Source: Aphrophora alni
Taxonomy: Eukaryota > Arthropoda > Insecta > Hemiptera > Aphrophoridae
DNA length: 64,000 nucleotides
Reading direction: 5' to 3'
Assembly: GCA_963513935.1 (NCBI GenBank)
Contig: OY740774.1
Span: 87,934,385-87,998,384, forward strand
Positions 9,901-22,689 of this stretch are shown piece by piece (within the stretch, counting starts at the first letter, position 1; the number at the start of each line of letters is the position of its first letter). Below the pieces are notes generated by a model. The model made no database searches, had not been told where the DNA came from, and saw nothing but the letters and a program-made list of their open reading frames with translations. A program made the translations under genes and the position numbers.

Positions 9901-12396
9901 ATAATTGAATTCTACGAATCGCGACTGTTCTATCCGATAGAAGAAGTCGTTTTTTTTTTAAATCTAAGGATGAAGACCAGAAACATATTATTCCAGGAAT
10001 AATATCCAGTTAAACCTGTGTTGCACGTTGCAGAGGAGATATTGAGGTTAGGTTTTGTGTAAAATGAGGAAGTGTTAATAGTGAAACCTTGTAAATGTTA
10101 GTTTCATGTCAACACATGATGGCATGATCAAACCATACTAGTGCTTCTCTTTGTGGTAACATGGGGATTTAATTTGATCTCATCAGAGTAGGCTACAACA
10201 ACGCTCTCCCCCCCCCCCCTACACTGCATTCAATAATTCGTTAGAGTTCACAGCCAAAACAGTTTACAGATAGTACTTTTACAAAAACCATCCCAAAAGT
10301 AACTCGTAGATTTATACGGCACTGTTGAAAAAATGATAAGCACGACTAAAATACATTAATAATTAATTGTTTATAGTAATACTTCTAAATATTTGTGATT
10401 ACTCAATAGCCATGTAATATTAATTAGCAATTATCTCCTCGTGTTCTCGTGTAGGACAACAAAAGACGTCCTCGCTTAATCGAAATGTTGTATGACTGTT
10501 TCGAATTAAAACTAAAATAATTAACCTTTAAACTAAAACTGATAATATTAAGTTTTTCTTGTCAGTGTTGTAGAGGTTTAATCATTTTATTTTTATCGGG
10601 GCTAAGTCACATCTCTCTTTCTTTTCGTAGCCTATATAGAAATTTTAAGAACTGAAATACGAAAATATCACGACTTAGTATAGAAAATATGACTACACTA
10701 CTTAAATGATGTTAAAAGAATGGTTACTGTGCTAATATCCAAGCGATTTAAGTCGTTAATTTGTCAACAAAAGAGGCACTTCAGATACTACCCTAGACAC
10801 AAGATTTGTTCTGCAGATGAGGTAAGGTGAATATGGGCCCACTTTAAATAAACGGTGGCTAACCATCACTGAAAGTTTAACTGGATTGCTGAGAATTAAA
10901 TTGCACAGAAAACAATTTTTAAAATTTTGAGGTTAAGAAAGAGCGGTTAGAACAGTTACATGCAAAATTATTATTACGTAGTTATTATAAATTGTTAGCC
11001 ATTTTAAGATTTTTTTTATTGTGTTTGGCTGTGTTCTGTTTTTACACAACAGCTCTCGTCTAATTTTTTAGTCCATGAGTTGATATTTTTGACCGATATC
11101 ATAAACAATGGCAACGATCGCAAATACAGAGAAACGTGTGTAGAAAATCCTTTTTTTTACGATTAGCGTTCAAGTGCGCATGGTGTAGTTTTGTGGAAAG
11201 AAAAAAATAGGCATCACTAAAATAAATTATACAACAATATATATAATTATTAATTATTACATACAAGTTATATAATAACAATTACCAACGCGATTTACTT
11301 GTTTCCATGTTTTTTTTTACCAAAATCCTCTTCCTCAATGTGGAGTGTATTGTAACTCTATAATCAGTCGTTGCGTGCGTAGACATTGGACATAGCGATT
11401 CAGTAAGAACACCTCTCGATGGTCACCATCAAACAATAGCATTAATACTATTTAACTATTGCATTGCTTCTCAATGTTTACTCTAGGTTTTTCCTAAACT
11501 GTTTTTTTTTTAATGTAGGATAATCTTACGCGTAACAATGTAAAGGTAAATCAGTCTATCGCAATACAAATATATTGGTGCAGTAGAGCATTCCATATGA
11601 CGTTAAGTAATAACAAAGCCAATGTTTTAATGTTTTATTCTTGTAATCAGCCATCTTGTATCACGTGACATGTTTTGTTCTTATCACGCACAGAGTTTCA
11701 GTTTTGTTTCCACAGCTCTCTAGAGGTAACATCCCCCCCCTGTATTGTTTACACAGCGTTCATTCTGATTCTTTTTTACACTCGCGTTGCGATTATATAG
11801 CGTAACGTGTACTTTGGAAATTAAATACAATTTTTTTGTGTACGAAACTAGTGGAAATGTGTCATTGTTTAATATCTCACATGTCTTTTACATTGTCACA
11901 GAGTTATTTGTGTTTTGTAATTTGTTTTAAATTACAAGCAGGGCGGGGATTTAAAATATAGAAAATCAACTGTTTGCGCACTGCCGCTAAATTACAATAT
12001 TTTATATTATTATTTTATTTTGATGATATTTGAAACGTATGTTGATTCTTCCATGTGAGGATCATCCTACACATTTAAAAATAAACTAATTATTTATACA
12101 ACAAAATACGTTTAAATTTCTGTAATCATTATGTTGAGTAGCAATGCAACAGTTAGAGAGTATCGATGTTGTTGTAATCGCGTCTCTTGTTGTTGTGCGT
12201 TGATTATAGAGTGACACTTACACAAACTAGTGATGATGTGGTTTTCCCCACAGTACAGAGTTTTACCTACCATACATTCTCTCTTTGTTTATTAGTTAGT
12301 ATACATTACTAAACGGCAGCAAATAGTTATGGTAAGGTTAGTTTAAATTAATATGGAAGCAAGTAAATCCCTTGCTAATTATTTATTATACTCGTA
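9901..12396. other. Intergenic with several family B fragments
   Basis: Family B pieces lie at about 10310-10500 (GACTAAAATACATTAATAATT; TGTAGGACA; GACGTCCTCGCTTAAT), about 11190-11530 (ATCACTAAAATAAATTATAC; ATAATCAGTCGTTGC; a final TGTAGGATAAT) and, in minus orientation, about 12165-12260 (GTTGATTATAGAGTGAC). C runs occur at about 10208-10220 and 11730-11740. No coding region could be supported. Confidence 0.55.
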
Positions 12397-13431
12397 CAGA
12401 GTCAAAAAAGTCTTGTAACGCCTGCGTAATTTCTGAACGAGTTGAGATGAAAACTTTAAACTTTCGCCAAACCTCTAGGGTAAGTTCTATCACTTTTTTT
12501 ATGAGGTGAGAACATTTTGACCCCTTTTTTAGGGAGTTAAAAAAGGGGGACTTTATTTTTTTCAAATAACAACTACCAACGTGGACATGTCGTTTTGAAA
12601 GGCATAAAATAAGACAAATTTAAGTCTACAATCATCTTTAACCGGAATTATAGGGGTTAGAAGTGAAATTTTGAGTTTTCTATTTGTCATGGATGGTTAA
12701 TACAAAAATCACAATTTTTTAACAAATGGCTTTTTTAACTAAATGAACACACTTTTATGTATTTTTCCTATTTTAGCAAACCGACCCCTATTTAATGGGG
12801 GGCAATTTTTCACCGTCATGTTACATATCCATTTAAAAGGAATTGTTAGAGGAAACTGATGACGTATAAAATAAGCCTATACAATTTCTTTAAATAAATT
12901 ACTTTTAATTTTAGTCTTATTGCTTATTAGGTTGGTTCATTATTTCAACCAAATTAATCATGGGAACTTATTCTGCACGTAAATCAGTTTCCTCTTATAA
13001 TTTCATTTAAAATAATATGTCACATGATGGGTAAAATAAAATAAAAATTGGAGCCTGTTTGCTAAAATAAGAAAAATACATAGTAGTGTATTCATTAGTT
13101 AAATAAGTCCGATCGGTTTTTTTTTTAAATTAAGAACCATGATAAATGGAAAACTCAAAATTTGATTTCATAATACGGTTAGAGATAAGTAGAGACTTTT
13201 TCAAGGCACTAAAATTTTTCTTTCTTATGCCCTTCAGAATGATGTCACGCGATTGGGGTTGATATTTGAAAAATTAAGATCCCCCCTCTTAACCCCCTTA
13301 AAATAAAGCAAAAACATGTTAACTCCATAAAAAGTTGAAGAACTTACCCTATGAGGTTTAGCGAAGGATAACGTTTTCATCTCTACTCGTTCAGAAATTT
13401 CCCAGGGGTTGCAAGACTTTTTTCCACCCTG
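12397..13431. mobile_element. Complete foldback DNA transposon (CAGGGTG-type ends, TA target duplication)
   Basis: The left end CAGAGTCAAAAAAGTCTTG matches the reverse complement of the right end, CAGGGTGGAAAAAAGTCTTG. Both sit directly beside TA (12395-12396 and 13432-13433), the target preferred by Tc1/mariner elements. Similarity continues inward through AATTTCTGAACGAGT, GAGATGAAAAC, an AAACCTC...AGGGTAAGTTCT block and beyond, so nearly the whole element is two inverted arms of about 500 bp. There is no transposase: a non-autonomous foldback element of about 1035 bp. The two arms differ by many substitutions, so the insertion is not recent. Confidence 0.88.
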
Positions 13432-13435
13432 TATA

Positions 13436-13470
13436 TGACTAGTAAGTAATCACCATCATTTTTTTAAATA
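13436..13470 (-). repeat. Small family B fragment
   Basis: GACTAGTAAGTAATCACCAT lies immediately outside the foldback element and matches the family B block ATTGGTGATTACTTACTGGT read backwards. The foldback therefore probably landed in or next to a family B copy. Confidence 0.5.
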
Positions 13471-13699
13471 TATTTTTGAAAATGCAGAGTCTGATTTATT
13501 ATCATTTTATAAATATTTAATCAGATTTTCTGAATTTATCTTATAATTTCAGTGCTTTATTATTATTTTTTTAATTTTCGATTAGAAGTACGAGTCATTT
13601 GCACAATTTTTTTCTGCTACATATTTATGAGAAAAGTAAAAATTAATAAATTATCTAAAATGTATATAATTTAATATAAATTTTTAACAAAACTCTCCT

Positions 13700-13960
13700 T
13701 AGAGGTTCACATACAGTGAGTACGAGCTTGGCAATCCCGATGGTTCCTACCTGGATCTACAGCTTTTTTCATATCGTCTTGGGTTTTATCTCTCTCTCTT
13801 TCATCTTTCCTATGAGGTGTCTCTTGATCAACTCTTGTTCTCTTCGACTCTGACGCTAACAAAGTATTCGAGAGCTTATGGTCTTTATTTTATTTTATTT
13901 TATGCCTCTCTTTATAAGACGATGATAACGATAGGTTTTTGCCTTTAAAACAACAAAAAA
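13700..13960 (-). repeat. Repeat family A copy
   Basis: Blocks in order: AGTGAGTACGAGCTTGGCAA, TCCCGATGG, CTGGATCTACAGC, a TCTTGGGTTTTATCTCTC block, TCTCTTGATCAACTCTTGTT, GACTCTGACGCTAAC, GTATTCGAG and ATAAGACGATGATAACGATA. One of the most complete minus-strand copies. Confidence 0.85.
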
Positions 13961-14645
13961 AAGCCCTTTTCAGTTTCAATAACAAGTTAAATACAATCAC
14001 CAGATTTATTTGTTTAATATAAAACTACCTATATTCTGAAATTAATACTTTAACAATTAAGTATGAATATTTTCAACCCCCCCCCCTTCAGTATATCTGT
14101 AATATTAATTTTCGCCCTTATTTATTGCAGTTTCCATGTTTTTAATTATTATTTTCAACTTTACCCCAGCTTATTGTTCATATCGTACATTATCCCTGGG
14201 TGACAGCACAGCGTGCATAAAATACTAGTTTTTATATTATATTATACAGCAAGGTGAACTAACTGTATATTGAAATTTTTATTAAATTGCGCAAAACATT
14301 TGGATTAATGTGTTGTGGACATTTTTACTGACCTGTATATACAACAAATTGATGTGGCCATCATGGTACTTACGTAGCCCCGTCACACAATACAATACAA
14401 GCCTATAAATGTCATTTCCAAGAGTTGATATCTTGAACCTTGTAGGAAATGATAAGTCGGGTAAGTTTATAAATAAATATTGAACTTGACGTATGAGATA
14501 ATATTAGATAGAAGAAAAAAATTCGAACACAAGATCTCACAACAATTATGTTTACTTGATCAAACACGTTTTAGTCGTCATAGTCAATGATACATGTTTT
14601 AGTTTAAGTTTTAGTTATAGTTTAGTTATTGTAGCTCATGTATCA
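13961..14645. other. Intergenic, mostly unrecognised
   Basis: No coding signal. The final part (14350-14470) carries CATCATGGTACTTACGTAGCC and GGTAAGTTT, the upstream blocks of family D also seen near 15495 and 38695. Confidence 0.5.
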
Positions 14646-14675
14646 CTGAGGATGGCGACTTTGTCGTTGAATCGC
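14646..14675 (+). other. Hairpin motif CTGAGGATGG-stem-GAATCG
   Basis: CTGAGGATGG is followed by a CGAC/GTCG stem with a TTT loop and then TTGAATCG. It is related to the motif at 52756-52806, but GAAA has become GAAT, which would break the catalytic core. It lies just upstream of a family D copy. Confidence 0.4.
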
Positions 14676-14689
14676 ATTTAAGTAAACTT

Positions 14690-15260
14690 TTTTTTCGTGT
14701 TTTGTTTTTCTATTTAGGTTAAATTTGTTTAAAATAATTGTTACACAGGTTTTCAGGAGGTCATAACTGTGGATAGCACTATATTCTTGATAACTGCTAA
14801 CCCCTAACAAATCCCGTAAATGTGTATATATTGAAGTATCTTCCATTCGCTTTGCTCCTGTGAGTGTGTCGGTTGAAGTGTGTTGCTCCTTGGCGGAGGT
14901 CGAAGATGTATAAATGGACAGGATTCATCTGAGCTGTGAGCTGCGGGTGGAAGGCGTGGAATACAAGTTTGTAGTTCAAGGCCGCGTGGGGACAGAGGCA
15001 TTGTAGGGGAAACAGTCAGCACCGACTACTGTCCACGATCCAGCTGTCTTGCAGACATCGTTTTTAGTACCAACACCCAACACAGACTGAGGCGACCGCT
15101 TCTCCCACCACCTCACCGCCGCCTAGACCCACTGCGCACCCAAATTCCACAGCTCAGATGAAACCTGTCCATTTATACACATATAGGAGCTTCCACTTGC
15201 TACCCTCGTGTCGGTGAACAGCCCTACCGGATCTCGTTTTGTAAACCCTGTGTTCCAGTA
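14690..15260 (+). repeat. Repeat family D copy with GC-rich core and inverted repeat
   Basis: Shares GTTACACAGGTTTTC, CTTCCACTTGCTACCCTCGTG and CCTACCGGATCTCGT-like blocks with 38775-39010. The middle (about 14840-15230) is much richer in G and C than the rest of the window. It is bracketed by a 30-bp inverted repeat: TGTATAAATGGACAGG at about 14908 and its complement CCTGTCCATTTATACA at about 15165, followed by CAGCTCAGATGAA-type matches. No frame is long enough to be a gene. The core may be a separate insertion inside family D. Confidence 0.75.
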
Positions 15261-15489
15261 ATATAATATATATTCTCTAGTTTAGAAATATATATGCGGC
15301 ATATTTTAATCAATTCTAGAGTTTCGTCTCGTTTAAAGACAGACAGACGGAAAACGAAGTATATTTGGATAGGGACTTTTTTTCTTAATTTTAACGTTCA
15401 GATTGTCTTCCTGAAGTTTCGCACCGACTTATTGGACACCATTTACACTTTACTGATAAGTTCAGATGACATGATAAAACAAGTAGTTG

Positions 15490-16125
15490 GGCTTGATCAT
15501 GGTACTTACCTAGGCAACATACAATATAAAGGTCCTCTAATAATTGTAATCCCCAAAACTTGGTTTCTTTGGCCATGTTATGAAGTGTTAAATTGTATTG
15601 AACGTTCAAAGGGTCTTTATACTAGGTAAGTTTGTTTAAAACTGTTGTTACGCAGATTTTTTGAAACTCGTAATATTCTGTACGAATATTGTATTTTTTA
15701 GGGTTCGAAATTACATTTTTGACATTAACTCCGCTATTTGTCCGCTATTTTTAGAGAGGTCAGGGAGGTAGCATTACATGGAGAATTTAAATTTACAAAG
15801 TGTAGACCCTATCTAATTTAGTGTGTTATACGTTGAAGGACACACGAGATATAAACAAAACTATTTAAAATTACCGTCATTTTGATATTTTAATAATTTT
15901 TTTTTTCTAAATTCCAATATAAGCACAAAATAGTCGGCTCTATAATAAATTTCAAATTTCCATCTTAATTTTTGTGGCCGCTATCGTGATCAATAATAAC
16001 GATGAAAATCGTGAAGAATGTTCGAGAACCTCCACAATTAAAAACGATGAAGAAACGTGAAGATCAATCAAAAACGGAAGTCTAAATTTTTGACAATTAC
16101 TAAACTTATCGTATACTGAGTAAGT
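15490..16125 (+). repeat. Repeat family D copy
   Basis: Contains GATCATGGTACTTACCTAGG, CTAGGTAAGTTTGTTTAAAA, TTACATTTTTGACATTAACT, GGTAGCATTACATGGAGAAT, CTAATTTAGTGTGTTATACG and a TTTTTGTGGCCGCTATCGTG block. It ends with CAATTACTAAACTTATCGTA. It lacks the GC-rich core of the copy just upstream. The 111-codon frame across 15294-15629 lies partly in this repeat and is not a recognisable protein. Confidence 0.8.

Positions 16126-17128
<1,003 letters not shown>

Positions 17129-17163
<35 letters not shown>
17129..17163. repeat. (TA)n microsatellite
   Basis: A perfect alternating TA array directly abutting the GA array, giving a compound microsatellite. Confidence 0.97.
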
Positions 17164-17165
<2 letters not shown>

Positions 17166-17324
17166 CTTTTAATAATATCTATAACATTAAAAATTTAAAT
17201 TTCTCAAAAATTTTATTTTAAAGGGATCCTTTTATACACACCCAACTCTCTTAAAAAACCTCATCAATAAAGTAAATTACATTTTTCTTTCTTATTTTAT
17301 TATAAATAAAATATCGATTAATTT

Positions 17325-17575
17325 TTGGTTAGTATTTAATTTTGTAGAAGGTTGTGTGAGAAAGTTTGTGCACACTTTATATTAATTATAACTTAAATGA
17401 TCAAATATAATTTAATTTATCGTTTTATACTTTTTATTATCTCTCTCTCTTTACGATTCCCCAGGGCGTTGCAACACGCAATGTATAAAGTATTTCTCTT
17501 GCTGATAAATCATTGATACAACACTTGCTCTGTGATGAATTTATTTATGAAGCAATTAAATAATACAGGGTGGCA
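17325..17575 (+). repeat. Repeat family C, 5' half
   Basis: Matches the first half of the 6.1-kb copy: a GGTTAGTATTT block, AATGATCAAATATAATTTAA, GTTGCAACACGCAATGTATA and AGCAATTAAATAATA. Similarity ends at TACAGGGTGG. Confidence 0.75.
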
Positions 17576-17689
17576 GAAAAGAAACTCATTTTATGTTTGT
17601 TATTAGCTAAAAACAGTTTGTGGGAATCTTCTTTATTAGGGAAATGCTATTTTTATAAGAGAATTTTTTTTTCCATTTTGGTCAGAGGC

Positions 17690-17905
17690 TAAGTCAAATA
17701 GAATATACGGTCTTGTGATTTTAAATTTTATAGAACCACCATAACTTAAATTGTGGCCGTTAATGTTATTGTACTGAGATAGCGGAAAAATATATTGTAT
17801 ATCCAGACTTAACTTTAATATTATTTGTGAATATAATTTAGAGTTTTTAGCTCCTCAAATTTTTGAATAATGGTCATGTGATACCTAATTTTAAAGTGAT
17901 TGATA
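17690..17905 (+). repeat. Weak repeat family G copy
   Basis: Shares an order of short blocks with about 42280-42500: CACCATAACTTAAATT versus CACCGTAACTGAAATA, and GGTCATGTGATAC followed by ATTTTAAA and GATAAGA. The similarity is low and the extent uncertain. Confidence 0.35.
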
Positions 17906-18245
17906 AGATACAAAAATAATATTGTTTAAATGTTAATAAATCAATTTCTCAATAAGAAAAACAAGTATTTCCCAAACCACAAAACAAGAAACAAAACTAA
18001 GACTGTAAAAAACCCAGTTATATTTATTATATTCCCTTATGTATATTTTGATGACATAGTCATAAACCTAAAGCTAAGTGCCAAATGCGCCCCCTTCACT
18101 CTTAATTTACCTCAGGTAACCGATCTCGGATGTGGAAAATTTAATGCTGTTGGCAACCTTATGGAGTACCTGTACAATCGTTATAAATATAAACTAATAA
18201 ACCGATAAATAAATAAAGTTTTCAAAATTTACAAAACTTTACCAT

Positions 18246-18746
18246 AATCTTAGAAAATAACCTTACCACACTGAAATATAACTTACAAATTTTCTTAAAA
18301 TAAAAATGAACCAAACAAATAACCTTATCACACTGAAATATAACTTTCAAATTTTCTGAAAATAAAAATGAACCAAACAAATAACCTTATCACACTGAAA
18401 TATAACTTACAAATTTTCTTAAAATAAAAATAAACAAAACAAATAACCTTATCACACTGAAATATAACTTACAAATTTTCTCAAAATAAAAATGAACAAA
18501 ACAAATAACCTTATCACACTGAAATATAACTTACAAATTTTCTCAAAATAAAAATGAACAAAACAAATAACCTTATCACACTGAAATATAACTTACAAAT
18601 TTTCTCAAAATAAAAATGAACAAAACAAATAACCTTATCACACTGAAATATAACTTACAAATTTACTTAAAATAAAAATGAACAAAACAAATAATCTTAT
18701 CACACTGAAATCTAACTTCAAATTATTCTTAAAATAAAAATGAACC
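18246..18746. repeat. Tandem array, eight units of 62 bp
   Basis: The block CCTTATCACACTGAAATATA starts at 18261, 18323, 18385, 18447, 18509, 18571, 18633 and 18695, an exact 62-bp spacing throughout. The first copy has CCTTACC and the last has ATCTTATC. The units from about 18500 to 18690 are almost identical to one another. Each unit ends in a TAAAAATGAACAAAACAAAT-type stretch. The unit is AT-rich and has no dyad symmetry. This is a minisatellite; edge units are more diverged than central ones, as expected from unequal exchange or slippage. Confidence 0.97.
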
Positions 18747-19059
18747 ATTTACATTACAAAAAATATAAATGGCAGCCATAATGAATATGTATAAAATAAA
18801 GTCCTAATTCTTAGACCTCTGATAAAAAGTACCATAAGAAAATATATATGCCAAATTTCAACTGGAATTTTAAATAATTTCTATAGTTATCATTACTTTT
18901 CTAAATAGCTGACGAACGGTTACGAAGCGTTTTCGGCAATATGTATAATTAAGGACCTTTTTCTTTATTTTGTTTTCCTGAATCACTCTCCGATATTAAG
19001 ACACATATTTTAGAAGTATCCTGAATTATTAAAACATCTTGCCATCCACGCTGGCATAA

Positions 19060-19385
19060 CCTTGACACAATACTTGCTCTGTCGTTGTAATATTAATAAA
19101 ACAATTAAATTATTCAATAAGATATATCACAATAAAATTGCTACATTTGTACAACTTGAATATTTTAACTGAACTGGAAACAACTTGACTAACATGTTTG
19201 ACGCCAACATTCTGTGTTGCAACGATTCAATCCACATGTCGTGCATATTTTAATAAACCCTGACCATTTCACACACAAAAACACAACCCTTATCGTGTTT
19301 CCCAAACTGTAGAGTCGTGGTTGTTATTCAATTCAGTATATGAGGGATTTGTTTTTAATTGGTGTCAAAAAGTCTAAATTATATT
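19060..19385 (+). repeat. Repeat family C, 3' half
   Basis: Collinear with the second half of the 6.1-kb copy: CACAATAAAATTGCTACATT, CATGTCGTGCATATTTTAAT, CCCAAACTGTAGAGTC and GAGGGATTTGTTTTTAATTG. Confidence 0.85.
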
Positions 19386-19422
19386 TGTTTAAAACTAAAG
19401 TTTTTTTTAAGGGTTAGATTCA

Positions 19423-21622
19423 CTGACAGTGTTAAGAGTATTCAAGAGATAGGGATTTTTATTATAAGTTGTTTTATTTATTTTATTTTATTTTTTTAGA
19501 CGTTGGTGACAGAGAGGCTTTTTGCCTTTAAACACCAAGAAAAAATGGTTTCTTTAATATGTTTTTAATCTTTTATTACAAATATATATTTTCTTACAGT
19601 TGCAATACATTTACATCTGCTATGCTAAATGCCTATTCTGCGCCTTACACTTGTATGTATATTGCCTACTTTGCCCCGTTGTATTCAATAACATCGTTGT
19701 AAATTTAGCATTAATCGCAGGCCATTTTTCCTTTACGATTACAGTATTTTGATTGAGGCGTTCGGTTTTTCATTGTCTCACCTCAACCATAATAGACTGT
19801 TTGTGCTCAACATCCCGGCATGAAGGACACACGAAGGTGAGGTTGAGGAGAACTGATTTTATTCCACTGCAAGCGGTTCCTGAAGAAGGAAGATTCGACA
19901 TCTTAAAGGTGTTTTATGACAATCAAATCTGGTTTTACACAGTCCTGTAAGGTGGCGATTCTTCCATTTAGGATGAACTCCTTATGTTTAACTTTAAGCC
20001 TGTAAAAAATTGCAGTACGTATAAAATTAGGCAAGCGTAAAATTAGGTGTTACTTGGTTCTATGTGTGTATGGCTAAACTTGATATTTAGTTGAAATTAA
20101 TGTGCTACTACTCTATCGCAGTAGTTATTATGATTGATTCTAATGATGGGAAAAAATTAGATATTTTATTTTAAGTTATCACAGACACACAAAAATTGTG
20201 TTTATATAACTGTTACACAATGTCGATTCGAGGATTTTTAAAAGGTAGGATACAGGCGCCTGTCAAAAAGCAATAACTATGACTAAAATACTTTAATAAT
20301 TAATAGTATATCTGAAGATCTGTGATTACTTTACTGGTCATATAATAAGAATTAGCAATAATATTCTGGTGTTGTCCTGTAGGACATCGAAAGGCGTCCT
20401 CGCTTAATTAATATGTCACATAACTAGTTGCGTGCAACCTTTGATCATAGAATGACAATAAACACAATATTGAGGATATGATTTGCTCTCAATGTTTCAT
20501 CTAAATATTGGTGATTACATCTAGTCATACAATAATAATTAGTAATGATATTTACAATTTATTAACTTTCCCATTTCCTGGATTTAAAAAAATCTTTTTA
20601 TTCTATAGTAGTAAATCCCAATATCTGTAAAGGAACACAGTTTATTAAATATCGCGAGATTTAATGGCTGAATTTTCTAACGTGTATTTCATTTTGAATC
20701 ATTACGGTAAATCACATCCTCATTATCGTATATAACTGTCACTTTATAATCAATCGTTACTCGCGCGATTATTCATACGCCTTAACGAGTAAAGGAGTAC
20801 GTCTATACGAACCGCTCTTACTAAACAATAGAATTTATACTCTTTAACGGTGGGATTTCTTCCCTTTTTAATTTGTAGGTTGATCCACGCATCCTGTAGT
20901 GGAGTTGTGTAGCGAAGTGATATTTATTTCGTCGTAGTTTGGATTGTAATAAATACGTCAAACATTAATCAGATTTGAGCCTGGTTAATGATGTTGCGTT
21001 TTTTTTTTTTTTTTTTTTTTTTTTTTGTTACCTCTTCATTTATTTTACAGGCTTAAAGTTAAACATGAGGAGTTCATCCTAAATGGAAGAATCAGCACTT
21101 TACAGGACTGTGTAAAACTAGATTTGGTTGTCATCAAGCACTCTTATAATGTAGAACCTTCCTTCTTCAGGAACCGCTAATAAAATCAGTTCTCCTCAAC
21201 CTCACCTTCGTGTATCCTTCATGCCGGGATGTTGAGCACAAACCGTCTATTATGGTTGAGGTGAGACCATGAAAAACCGAACGCCTCAATCAAAATACTG
21301 TAATCGTAAAGGAAAAGAATGGCCTGTGAGCTAAATTTTCAACGATGCTATTGAATACAACGGGGCAAAGTAGGCAATATACATACAAGTGTAGGGCGCA
21401 GAATAGGCATTTAGCATAGCAGATGTAAATATTTATTGTTCTATTCTCTTAAAGCAACTTTAAGAAAATATATATTTTGTAATGAAAGATTAAAAACATG
21501 TTAAATAAACCATTTTTTCTTGGTGTTTAAAGGCAAAAAGCCTCTGTCACCAACGTCTTTAAAAAATAAATAAAATAACTAATAATATAATCCCTATTTC
21601 TTGAATACTCTTAACAGCGTCA
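19423..21622. mobile_element. Long inverted-repeat structure, 0.58-kb arms around a 1-kb centre
   Basis: The left arm (about 19423-20008) and right arm (about 21043-21622) are reverse complements over their whole length. Matching landmarks include GACGTTGGTGACAGAG, GCCTACTTTGCCCCGTTGTA, CGCCTCAATCAAAATACTGT, AACATCCCGGCATGAAGGA and GATTCTTCCATTTAGGATGA. The outer ends are family A blocks (AACAGCGTCAG, GAATACTCTTAA, GCCTTTAAACACCAAG). The inner ends carry the GAAGAATC block also found at the end of family B near 57410. The centre holds family B and a T run of about 27. Neither arm encodes a recognisable protein. It could be a foldback transposon or an inverted duplication of a composite repeat. 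Confidence 0.85.
20245..20880 (+). repeat. Repeat family B, between the inverted arms
   Basis: Contains GACTAAAATACTTTAATAAT, TGTGATTACTTTACTGGTCA, TGTAGGACATCGAAAGGCGT, then a second internal stretch with CATCCTCATTATCGTATA, CTGTCACTTTATAATCAATC, ATAGAATTTATACTCTTTAA and a terminal TTGTAGGTTGATCC. It appears to be one copy with internal rearrangement. Confidence 0.7.
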
Positions 21623-22040
21623 GGGTCGGAATAGAACACTAGTTAGTCAAGAGAGACCCGATAAAAGGTAAACATAGTTAGTTCTAGGACTTAAAGTAAG
21701 CTAATTGACACTGATTTGTTTGTCTAATGATAATGATGATGAAGACAATAGCGCAAACTATTTTCACAAATAACGCAGATCAATTCAATTTTGATTTTCA
21801 ATTAGAGCATTCGGCGAGCCATAACTAATAAGTATTAGTCGGCCGCTAGACACTTATCTCCATCTCCTAACCCTTCCACCAGGTAGGTTTGTCTCAGCTT
21901 AGCATGAGACGGGTTTTAAGAAAGATGAAAGATTTCGATTTTACTCAAGACTAGATATAAAATGTGTAGATCCAGCTAGTCTCCTTCGAGATTGTCACGT
22001 CGTACTCACCATAGTGAGCCCCTGAGGAGAGACACCGTTA
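21585..22040 (+). repeat. Repeat family A, split copy
   Basis: The 5' part (21585-21690) has TTGAATACTCTTAACAGCGT, CAGGGTCGGAATAGAAC and TCAAGAGAGACCCGATA. The 3' part (about 21895-22040) resumes with AAGAAAGATGAAAG, ACTCAAGACTAGA, GTGTAGATCCAGCTAG and CATAGTGAGCCCCTGAGG. About 200 bp of unrelated sequence lies between, consistent with an insertion. Confidence 0.75.
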
Positions 22041-22689
22041 AAAAGGTTTTAAAGTAAACTTTAAAAAATATTACGTTTATTTATTTATTTTATTAAAGTA
22101 GACAAAAATTATAGTGAATTAATTTTTAAACATTTGTTACCAGAGTTTTGACACACTCTGTAAATAGAACACTAAAGACGTTTTAATCGCCGGTTGTTCC
22201 ATGTTTCCATCTATAATATAACCAAAATTATGACACCACTTCCTGACTAGGGAAAACTTTTTATAGACCCGTAACGTTTTAAAAACTAATTAGTGTATTT
22301 ACAACTTAGTTATTTCTGATTAACTGTTTTAAATAAATGTTTTGTGGATAAAAAAACAAAACCAGAAATAAAAAGCGTGATTAATCCAACATAACTGCTA
22401 TGAATGTGGTATGTACAGCAGTTAACAAACCTCAAAGCTGTGAAGTTATGGTTAATGTTTTCTATTTCTAATTTAAATACCCCGAGTGTAAAATGGCTTG
22501 TTCTTGTTTACTTATTACGTTAACGTGGAATTATATTGTCTTAATGTGCAACGTCTGAATGTTTTAAATATTTGAGTATTTAAATGATTTATTTTAGAAT
22601 GTTGTTACCTGTTTCTCTTCGTATCTGTGTGTATAGTACAGTCAGTTAATTACAAAAATATCGCAGTGGCTGTTCTTTTCACTTTCACA
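22041..22689. other. Intergenic, nothing recognised
   Basis: AT-rich, without open frames or repeats I can assign. Confidence 0.5.

Noticed and set aside
15294..15629. 111-codon frame ending in a perfect AG-GTAAGT donor, as a host exon
   Set aside because: Its second half and the donor belong to repeat family D, and the peptide shows no recognisable motif.
18246..18746. CRISPR-like array
   Set aside because: The 62-bp units are direct tandem repeats without unique spacers, and the genome is eukaryotic.
17565..19065. Family C at 17.3 and 19.1 kb as one copy split by a 1.5-kb transposon starting TACAGGGTGG
   Set aside because: The two halves overlap by about 50 bp of family C sequence, and the right boundary (CATCCACGCTGGCATA) does not match the left terminus well. 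Two independent partial copies are as likely.
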